Assembly: GCA_910587295.1 (NCBI GenBank)
Contig: CAJULP010000009.1
Coordinates: 16,798-80,797 of the forward strand
Reading direction: 5' to 3'
Length of the DNA: 64,000 nucleotides
From: an uncultured Lachnospiraceae bacterium
GTDB lineage: Bacteria > Bacillota > Clostridia > Lachnospirales > Lachnospiraceae
Position numbers and translations under genes: made by a program. A model generated the notes under the pieces. The model was given only the letters and a program-made list of their open reading frames with translations. It was not told the DNA's origin and searched no databases. Positions 58,138 to 64,000 of this stretch are shown here, one piece after another; position 1 is the stretch's first letter; each line of letters opens with the position of its first letter.

Positions 58138-60786
58138 TTAGTACCCCATGTAACTGGTATTTAAATCCACGCTCCCTTTGATCCCCGGCACGGATCCTTT
58201 GGAAGAATACTGCCAGATATCATACCTTGTCCTGTTATAGCTTGGCGCCGCCGCATATTGGGCAAGCCAAATTTTATAACCGGTGATGCTGGGTGTGTCG
58301 ATTTTTTCATTAAACCAGGTCTTGTTTGCATATACGCCTGCTTTATAGCCGGAGTTTTGGATCGTCTGGCAAAAAGCCTTGCATACCGCAGTCCTTGTGG
58401 CCACGCTGATCCCGTCTGCCCTGCCGCCGCTTGTCTCCACATCCAGGAATATGGGGAAACTGATATTGTATCCTTTTACCAGGCCAAGCACCATAGACGC
58501 TTCCTCAACCGCTTCCACCTCATTTACGGCCTGGGTAAAGAAATAGATGCCAACCTTGATCCCCGCTCCCAAAGCGCCTTTAATGTTCGCCCGGTACTTC
58601 GGGTCTTCGATCAGCGCACCTGTGGTGGAACCGCGGTAGCCGCACCGGATGATCACATAGGATACCCCGCTGTTTTTAACCGCATTCCAGTCAATGTCAC
58701 CGTTCCACTTGGAAACATCAATCCCGAAACTGCCTGATGTCTTATTTAAAGAACCGTCGCTGTTAAAGCTGTATTTAGCACCTAAAATAATCTGTTCCCC
58801 GGTGACTTTGTTCCCGTTCTTGTCAAAAAAGTAGGTCACGCCTTCAATCACCTGCCAGCCCGTATAACGGTATTCCCCTTTGGTCGTGGTCTTTTTACGG
58901 TAAAACTCCTTGGTCTTATAATAGTCCGCATATTTTGCTTCCCGGTACTTATCCCCATCCTTCACATAAAGCACTTCGCCGCCGGTGGTCTTTAAAGTCG
59001 TGGTGGTGTCGTTCTTTGCCTTATTGGGCGTCGCCGTCGGTGTGGCTGAGGGCGTTGCCGAAGGCTTTACCGATGCAGTCGGCGTTACGCTGGGGGTATG
59101 AGTGGGGGTTGCCGATACTGCCGGCGTATGAGTCGGCAGCGCCGTAGGCGTTACCGTGGGTGTGGGCGCATCCGTTGGCTTTTCTTCCGGTGTCGGTGTC
59201 GGTGTCGGCGCCTCTGTCGGCTTTTCTTCCGGCGTTGGATCCGGCACCGGGGTCTCGGTCTCTTCCGGCGCCGTTGACGGAGTTTCCGGCTCACCTGTCT
59301 GGCCCGGGTCAGGTTCCGGATCCGTTGATTCCGATGGCCCCGGCTCTTCGGTGTCCGGATTCGAGGTTTCCGGGTCATCTACTGTATACGGTACAGGTTC
59401 CTTATCTTCCGCCGTAAGCAGCCGAAACCCGATCCCCGCCTTGGCAGCCGGGTCAGCAATATCCTTGGAATAATCCACCTTTTCATATCTGTCTTCTGTC
59501 TTTTCGGTTCCTTCAATGATCGTCTTTGTGGATTCTACCCACTCAACCGTATCCGTATTCGCAGATTCCACCACGGTCTCGTTGACCTTGGTATCTTCCA
59601 CCGCCGCATTGACCTGAGATTCCGTTTTCACCTCATCCGCCACGTCAACCTTTTTATATTCGATGGTATCCCGCACGGTAATCGCCACCTTTTCCCCGGA
59701 AATCTCAAAATCCTCGTGGGAAGAAGGCGATGTGATCTGTACATTGTATTTCCCCGGCGCCAGTTCCGTCTGATATATGATGCCGTCCTTGTCATCATCT
59801 GTTTTGGTATACGTTTCCCCGGAGGGCTTTTCAATCTTAACTTCAAAGGCAATGTTAGAGATCAGCTTACCTGTCTTACTGTTAACAAACTTGATCTTTA
59901 AATCCTTCTGGATAGAGGAAAGATTCAGTTTTACCTGCGCATTCTTGCCGTCATCCGGATCTTCCTGACCTTCATCCTCCAGCCAGTCTTCCGGCTCCAT
60001 GGAAGCCGCCATCACCTTTGCCGCATGGGCATCCGCAATCGCTACAAGCCCCTCCTCGCCAATCATATTGATCCCGTCCAGGCCTACGCCGATTTCCGCA
60101 AAGGTCTCTACCTGCTTTTTGATGTTCCTAGCATTTAAATATAGGCCTCCCGTCACAAGCGCAAGCACCAGCACTGCCACGCCAGTGAACGCTACCGCAT
60201 AATCCGCGGCCGGAAGATGGGTCAGCTTATAAATGACAGCCCCAACTCCGCCTTTCTCCTCATCCTCACTCCCGTAATAGTCATCGTCTTCGTCTTCGTA
60301 CTCGTAGTACTCGTCCTCATCATAATCGGAATCGTACTCATCCTCGTAGTACTCGTCCTCATACCCGTCTTCCTCTTCCAAATCATATTCGGCATCTTCT
60401 ATCTCATCTTCATCCTCATAATATTCCTCTTCGTATTCGGCGTCCTCTATCTCATCTTCGTCCTCATAATATTCCTCTTCATATTCAGTATCATCTGCCT
60501 CATCTTCGTCCTCGTAGTATTCTTCTTCGTATTCGGCATCCTCTATCTCATCTTCGTCCTCGTAGTATTCTTCTTCGTATTCGGCATCCTCTATCTCATC
60601 TTCGTCCTCGTAGTATTCCTCTTCGTATTCGGCATCCTCTGTCTCATCTTCATCCTCATAATACTCGTCCTCATACCCGTCTTCCTCTTCCAAATCATAT
60701 TCATTTTCATCTTCATCAAAATCGATCCATTCCAGCTCTTCTTTCCTTCTTTTCCCGTTCCGGAATGATCCAAAAATTTTCTTCAC
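58138..60786 (-). CDS. Membrane-anchored GH25 lysozyme-like protein with acidic repeat tail
   Basis: 882 aa from GTG 60786 (GGAGGG upstream). Residues 1-180: cytosolic, overwhelmingly Asp/Glu/Tyr, including six 16-aa repeats. 195-217: membrane span. A beta region (IQKDLKIKFVNSKTGKLISNIAFEVKIEKPSGETYT), then Thr/Pro/Glu-rich stalk with TPTPTPEEKPT repeats, a choline-binding-like repeat (YTGWQVIEGVTYFFDKNGNKVTG) and a GH25 domain at 687-882 with GIDVSKWNGDIDW and FLDVET catalytic acids. Cleaves the glycan chain of peptidoglycan outside. The acidic tail is unusual for this family and its partner is unknown. Confidence 0.9.
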   Translation of the reverse strand: MKKIFGSFRNGKRRKEELEWIDFDEDENEYDLEEEDGYEDEYYEDEDETEDAEYEEEYYEDEDEIEDAEYEEEYYEDEDEIEDAEYEEEYYEDEDEADDTEYEEEYYEDEDEIEDAEYEEEYYEDEDEIEDAEYDLEEEDGYEDEYYEDEYDSDYDEDEYYEYEDEDDDYYGSEDEEKGGVGAVIYKLTHLPAADYAVAFTGVAVLVLALVTGGLYLNARNIKKQVETFAEIGVGLDGINMIGEEGLVAIADAHAAKVMAASMEPEDWLEDEGQEDPDDGKNAQVKLNLSSIQKDLKIKFVNSKTGKLISNIAFEVKIEKPSGETYTKTDDDKDGIIYQTELAPGKYNVQITSPSSHEDFEISGEKVAITVRDTIEYKKVDVADEVKTESQVNAAVEDTKVNETVVESANTDTVEWVESTKTIIEGTEKTEDRYEKVDYSKDIADPAAKAGIGFRLLTAEDKEPVPYTVDDPETSNPDTEEPGPSESTDPEPDPGQTGEPETPSTAPEETETPVPDPTPEEKPTEAPTPTPTPEEKPTDAPTPTVTPTALPTHTPAVSATPTHTPSVTPTASVKPSATPSATPTATPNKAKNDTTTTLKTTGGEVLYVKDGDKYREAKYADYYKTKEFYRKKTTTKGEYRYTGWQVIEGVTYFFDKNGNKVTGEQIILGAKYSFNSDGSLNKTSGSFGIDVSKWNGDIDWNAVKNSGVSYVIIRCGYRGSTTGALIEDPKYRANIKGALGAGIKVGIYFFTQAVNEVEAVEEASMVLGLVKGYNISFPIFLDVETSGGRADGISVATRTAVCKAFCQTIQNSGYKAGVYANKTWFNEKIDTPSITGYKIWLAQYAAAPSYNRTRYDIWQYSSKGSVPGIKGSVDLNTSYMGY
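60385..60672 (-). repeat. Six 48-bp tandem repeats inside the GH25 gene
   Basis: Encodes residues 39-134 as six 16-mers with the pattern EEEYYEDEDEIEDAEY (first unit EDEYYEDEDETEDAEY; fourth with ADDT). Near-identical DNA units imply copy-number variation by slippage or recombination. Confidence 0.9.
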
Positions 60787-60844
60787 TTATGTAAACCCTC
60801 CGTTTTAACATTTTTGTAACATTTTCGCAATCTTTCTTCACGCC

Positions 60845-60873
60845 ATTATAACATTTATCCCTTAACAGCACAA
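60845..60873 (-). promoter_or_regulatory. Sigma-A promoter of the GH25 gene
   Basis: Minus strand TTGTGC (60873-60868), 17-nt spacer, TATAAT (60850-60845), 58 bp before the GTG start. Confidence 0.8.
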
Positions 60874-60986
60874 TTGTTTTCTTTTTCATCTTGTAAAAAA
60901 GACTTAATATTTCCCATTTCGACAGTTTACATAACTCATCGACAAATTATGGCATTATTGCACCGTTGTTGGCACTACAAATGTTG

Positions 60987-61014
60987 TTGACTTTCTTCGA
61001 AAAAAAGATAAAAT
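60987..61014 (+). promoter_or_regulatory. Sigma-A promoter of the zinc-ribbon gene
   Basis: TTGACT, 16-nt spacer, TAAAAT (61009-61014). It rules out the long start at 60966, which would lie before transcription begins. The rest of the 60787-61073 stretch holds the two divergent promoters and a small GGGAA/TTCCC hairpin. Confidence 0.65.
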
Positions 61015-61073
61015 TATTTATAACAACACGGGAACTGATAACAATTCCCGGAAACGCGCATCAAAAAGATTGG

Positions 61074-61427
61074 ATGAAAATTATGATGTATATGCATTAC
61101 TGCAAGCTCTGTCACCGCATTTTCATGCTGAATGGGCACAAGATGATCTGCCCTAAATGCACGGAACCCCTGACAGAGCTTCAAATTTCTTATCTGGATT
61201 ATACAGATCTTGATCCGGCCCAGAGACAGCTCTTTAAAGAAGCCTGCGCTGACGACGAAAAACTGCACCAACTAAAAGCTACATACCGCATGTACAAGTA
61301 CAGCAAATGGTACAAGGAACTTCAATCCAAAAATACAGACGACCTGCCAATTACATCCTTGCTGGCTGCAAACGCAAAGCGCAGCCCTGATGACCATGAC
61401 CCAAAGACGGTCTCGTCAATCTCATGA
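61074..61427 (+). CDS. Small zinc-ribbon protein of unknown function
   Basis: 117 aa from ATG 61074 (61083, 61086 or 61092 are alternatives). Four Cys: HYCKLCHRIF and KMICPKCTEPL form one zinc ribbon near the N-terminus. The rest is helical and basic (DPAQRQLFKEACADDEKLHQLKATYRMYKYSKWYKELQ). No catalytic motif. Has its own promoter. Not a named family I recognise. Confidence 0.65.
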   Translation: MKIMMYMHYCKLCHRIFMLNGHKMICPKCTEPLTELQISYLDYTDLDPAQRQLFKEACADDEKLHQLKATYRMYKYSKWYKELQSKNTDDLPITSLLAANAKRSPDDHDPKTVSSIS

Positions 61428-61448
61428 CTTCAGGAAACTGGAGTCATG
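61423..61448. terminator. Hairpin between convergent genes
   Basis: CATGACTTCAG / CTGGAGTCATG with a GAAA loop, between the zinc-ribbon stop and the SMR-type gene stop. No T-run. Confidence 0.45.
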
Positions 61449-61784
61449 TCACATGTAATAGACAAATATCCCGCATAAGATCACTGCCATTCCCAGCAGC
61501 TTCTTTTTGGTGATTTTCTCTTTAAAAAACAAATATCCTAAAAACATCACCACCACATAACCAAGTGATTCGATCACGGGAACATTGGTAAATTCCAGGC
61601 CGCTATACGCAATGATCGTAATGAACATGGAAAAAAACATAAGGCCATACCCGCATACCACATACCAGTTCAGGTATTCCCTGATCCGTGAACTATACGT
61701 CTTTGATGCGCTCTTTTTTAGTAAAATTTGGGCAAAGGATGCCAAAACAACAGAAAATATTAAAACCAGCACATAAATATTCAT
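61449..61784 (-). CDS. EamA/SMR-type small membrane transporter, second subunit
   Basis: 111 aa, four predicted spans (YVLVLIFSVVLASFAQILLKKSA, GYGLMFFSMFITIIAYSGLEF, VPVIESLGYVVVMFLGYLFF, LLGMAVILCGIFVYYM). It overlaps the partner gene by 4 bp (ATGA). The pair resembles ArnE/ArnF-type flippase subunits or SMR exporters. The neighbouring surface-glycan genes favour a lipid-carrier flippase (inference). Confidence 0.75.
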   Translation of the reverse strand: MNIYVLVLIFSVVLASFAQILLKKSASKTYSSRIREYLNWYVVCGYGLMFFSMFITIIAYSGLEFTNVPVIESLGYVVVMFLGYLFFKEKITKKKLLGMAVILCGIFVYYM

Positions 61785-62152
61785 AGACTGTCACCTGCCT
61801 TATCCCCGGAATCACTGTTTAAAATGAAAATGCCTGCCATGACCAGCAAAATACCGATCACTTTGCCCGCCGTGATCTGCTCATGAAAAATAACAATCCC
61901 CCAGACCAACGCCCACAACAGCGTGATTGCTTTATTGGCATAGGCGATGGACAATTCAAACTTTTTGATCACCTGCTGCCAGAGCAATGCATAGATTCCT
62001 AACACGATCACATCCAATCCATAAAACAAAATAAACTCAAAACTGAAAACCTCTTTCCCTGACGCAAATTTCGATACAACGCTGGATATACTATATATCA
62101 TAAACACAGCCTGCAACATCAGGATATCTTTCCATTTCATTTCTTTTTTCAT
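61781..62152 (-). CDS. EamA/SMR-type small membrane transporter, first subunit
   Basis: 123 aa, four predicted spans (MLQAVFMIYSISSVVSKFASG, FILFYGLDVIVLGIYALLWQQVI, ANKAITLLWALVWGIVIFHEQI, VIGILLVMAGIFILN). Co-translated with the gene at 61449. Substrate unknown: drug export or carrier-lipid flipping are both possible. Confidence 0.75.
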   Translation of the reverse strand: MKKEMKWKDILMLQAVFMIYSISSVVSKFASGKEVFSFEFILFYGLDVIVLGIYALLWQQVIKKFELSIAYANKAITLLWALVWGIVIFHEQITAGKVIGILLVMAGIFILNSDSGDKAGDSL

Positions 62153-62323
62153 CTTAGATCCTCATTTCCACGCACTTACAGTCTATACCGTTTCCTGTAA
62201 AATCTACATTATTTTATCACAGTAACTTGGCCGCGTATATTAAATTTTTATGAATATATGGATTTTTCAGGTAAATGATAGTAGAATAAGCACAGATTAC
62301 TACAGAAAGGCATGGTTTACCAT

Positions 62324-63409
62324 ATGAAAGAAAATAAAAAAACAGAATTTGAAGTGGAAGACCTGGATGCGGAAACCAATACTGCGGAAGAAAACGAAGA
62401 ACCCGGAACAAGTTCTCCAAAGGACGATAAATCCCGCTTCCCTATTAACCTCCATGTTATTTTAATCGCGGCGATCCTGTTGATCGCGGCAATATCGGTA
62501 TACCGGTTAAACAAATGGAATCAGGGCACGAATCTTAGCGATGATGACACCAATGTGGATACTTCCCAATTCGATATCGAGGTCCTTGACATGATCCTTC
62601 CTATGGATTCCGCCAGACTGGAAGGCCGCGAGGACGACGGGGTCACTACGATTTTATGTCTTGGGAACAACCCATTTTCCGATGACAGAGACAAAACCGG
62701 ACTTGCCGCCCAGATTGCAGACAAGACGGGCGCCGTGGTTTATGACTGTGCTTTCCCGGATTCTTCAGCCGCCTGCAAATTCCCGGTTTATAATCCTGAA
62801 TACACAAAAGACCATTTTAACTTTTTCTATGTGGTGGAGTGCTTCAGGAACAATGAATTTACAGCGATCAACTCGATTGCAAACGATGAACCGGATCCCA
62901 GGTTCGCGGAAACCGTTGAGACAATGAAAACCGTGGATATGGATAAAGTGGACGTGCTCCTTGTCATGTATGACAGCACGGATTACAACATAGGCACCCC
63001 TTCCGATAACCCGGATAACCCTATGGACGTAACCGCATTTACCGGCGGGCTGCGCACCACCCTGGAAAATATCAAAGCCACCTGGCCTTATATCCGTATC
63101 TACCTTATGTCTCCTACCTACGCACAGGCAGTTGACGAGAACGGGAAACTTTCAAACGGAACCATTACCGATATGGGGAACGGCACGTTAAACCATTACA
63201 TGATCAAAGAGGCGGATGTCGCTATGGACTGCGGCGTTTCCTTCATTGATAATTATTATGGAACCATCAACGAAGACAACTATAAAGAATATATGTCAGA
63301 CCACATGCATTACAATGATAAAGGAAGGGAAAAGCTGGCGGACCGTATTGCGGATATTATCAATAACCGGATGGGGATTGTAAATTCTACCAGTGCGGCT
63401 AATCATTAG
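62324..63409 (+). CDS. SGNH-like membrane protein with altered block I
   Basis: 361 aa from ATG 62324 (ATG at 62312 is only 1 nt from the ribosome site). Acidic cytosolic N-terminus, one span (LHVILIAAILLIAAISVYRL), then an SGNH-hydrolase-like domain. Block V DHMHYNDKGREKLADRIA is clear. Block I, normally GDS with the Ser nucleophile, reads CLGNNPFSDD, and the GxND block reads MYDSTDYN. If it is an SGNH member, it has lost the nucleophile. Similar surface-glycan acyl-modifying proteins sit near LCP loci. Confidence 0.65.
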   Translation: MKENKKTEFEVEDLDAETNTAEENEEPGTSSPKDDKSRFPINLHVILIAAILLIAAISVYRLNKWNQGTNLSDDDTNVDTSQFDIEVLDMILPMDSARLEGREDDGVTTILCLGNNPFSDDRDKTGLAAQIADKTGAVVYDCAFPDSSAACKFPVYNPEYTKDHFNFFYVVECFRNNEFTAINSIANDEPDPRFAETVETMKTVDMDKVDVLLVMYDSTDYNIGTPSDNPDNPMDVTAFTGGLRTTLENIKATWPYIRIYLMSPTYAQAVDENGKLSNGTITDMGNGTLNHYMIKEADVAMDCGVSFIDNYYGTINEDNYKEYMSDHMHYNDKGREKLADRIADIINNRMGIVNSTSAANH

Positions 63410-63441
63410 CACCCGGACCCAAAATAGACGAAAGGCATTAC

Positions 63442-63855
63442 ATGGAATATAAAGAAAACGCACTGAGCTGTGAAGATTATCTCCGGCTGCGGGAAAGTGT
63501 TGGCTGGTTAAATTTTTCAAAAGAGCAGTCAAAGAAAGCGCTGGAAAACAGCTTATATACAGTTGCCGCAGCTGAATGTGGAAAGATTATCGGCATGGGA
63601 AGGCTTATCGGAGACGGAATGTACTATATTATAGCCGATGTGGTCGTACATCCCACATATCAAAATAAAGGAATTGGCAGGGAAATTCTCCAAAGACTGA
63701 TTGCATTTGTTGACAGGGAAACACCAACTGGCGGGCGATCCAGCATCCAGTTGATTGCAGAAAAAGGGAAAGAAGCATTTTATCAAAAAGCAGGCTTTCG
63801 GTTGATCCCGCATGAGTACTGTGGTTCTGGTATGAGGAGGGTCATCCGCAAATAA
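63442..63855 (+). CDS. GNAT-family acetyltransferase
   Basis: 137 aa. Acetyl-CoA loop VVHPTYQNKGIGREILQRLI (consensus QxxGxG/A), preceded by IIGMGRLIGDGMYYIIADVV and ending EAFYQKAGFRLIPHEYCGSGMRRVI. Acceptor unknown. Ribosome site GAAAGGCATTAC. Immediately followed by the end palindrome. Confidence 0.9.
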   Translation: MEYKENALSCEDYLRLRESVGWLNFSKEQSKKALENSLYTVAAAECGKIIGMGRLIGDGMYYIIADVVVHPTYQNKGIGREILQRLIAFVDRETPTGGRSSIQLIAEKGKEAFYQKAGFRLIPHEYCGSGMRRVIRK

Positions 63856-63866
63856 GTTTCCGTTTA

Positions 63867-64000
63867 GTTGGTTAATGAGGTTGGCTAAACGGACGAAAAG
63901 GAAGCAATAAAAATCTACGTCGCCACGCTAGGATAAAGCCTCGCGAAATGGCTCCTTAAGATTTTTATTGCTTTCTTTTCTGGCTTTTGGCTAACGTTAA
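63867..64000. repeat. Third palindromic element, cut by the window end
   Basis: Left arm about 63867-63915 and right arm 63960-64000 pair over more than 40 bp: GAAGCAATAAAAATCT / AGATTTTTATTGCTTTC is exact at the centre, with G-T pairs farther out. The 44-bp core has a nested GCCA/TGGC hairpin. Begins 12 bp after the GNAT stop. Same architecture as the elements at 24601 and 28658 but a different core. Confidence 0.7.

Noticed and set aside
60217..60768. 183-aa hydrophobic frame antisense to the acidic repeats
   Set aside because: Asp/Glu/Tyr codons read backwards give Ile/Leu/Val-rich sequence. The promoter, ribosome site and GH25 domain belong to the minus strand.
60966..61073. Longer N-terminus for the zinc-ribbon protein
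   Set aside because: It begins upstream of the promoter at 60987-61014.

Overview
The window looks like the chromosome of a motile, spore-forming Gram-positive anaerobe of the Lachnospiraceae (Clostridia). This is inferred from gene content: a FlaB-type flagellin, a SipL-type spore protein (DUF3794 + LysM), a ClpX, RemA/DUF370, DUF4317 and PrcB families, clostridial-style PyrK/PyrD, and strong AGGAGG ribosome sites. The genes fall in blocks, mostly on the minus strand. No rRNA, tRNA, CRISPR array, intact insertion sequence or prophage was seen.

Layout. (1) 1-5.8 kb: a KilA-N gene between a full AAA/PD-(D/E)XK gene and a 3' scrap resembling that gene; a heptose pair whose gmhA carries an in-frame stop and whose gmhB lacks the usual second Asp; a flagellin with a near-perfect sigma-D promoter; and remA beside four exactly 11-bp-phased repeats. 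(2) 5.8-16.5 kb: a pectin/arabinoxylan-type utilisation locus (two GH43 enzymes, an (alpha/alpha)6-type glycosidase, an ABC importer, an AraC regulator, a GH28, YesL). One importer permease has lost its middle in frame. (3) 16.5-31.5 kb: housekeeping genes (S8 peptidase-like protein, ClpX, NlpC/P60, trigger-factor-like lipoprotein, cls, murI, gntR, ispE) and two large palindromic elements, plus a motility-linked protein with a sigma-D promoter. (4) 31.5-38.4 kb: sipL, pyrK-pyrD-pyrC, PrcB-like lipoprotein, HtrA. (5) 38.4-58.1 kb: a rhamnose-containing cell-surface polysaccharide locus: five GT2 proteins, a priming phosphoglycosyltransferase, phosphohexomutase, LCP ligase, a methyltransferase-kinase, a Wzm/Wzt exporter with a C-terminal carbohydrate-binding-type domain, and rmlC/A/B. 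rmlD is not in the window. (6) 58.1-64 kb: a membrane-anchored GH25 protein with a repeat-built acidic cytoplasmic tail, a zinc-ribbon protein, an SMR-type pair, an SGNH-like membrane protein, a GNAT, and a third palindrome running off the end.

The two most novel signals are: (a) the paired ~300-bp palindromes after cls and gntR, with a shared two-hairpin core, copy-specific but self-complementary arms, compensatory changes and flanking direct repeats; and (b) the methyltransferase-kinase fused protein next to a Wzt-type ATPase with its own C-terminal domain, which matches the architecture of O-antigen chain-termination systems of Gram-negatives but sits here in a Gram-positive cell-wall polymer locus.
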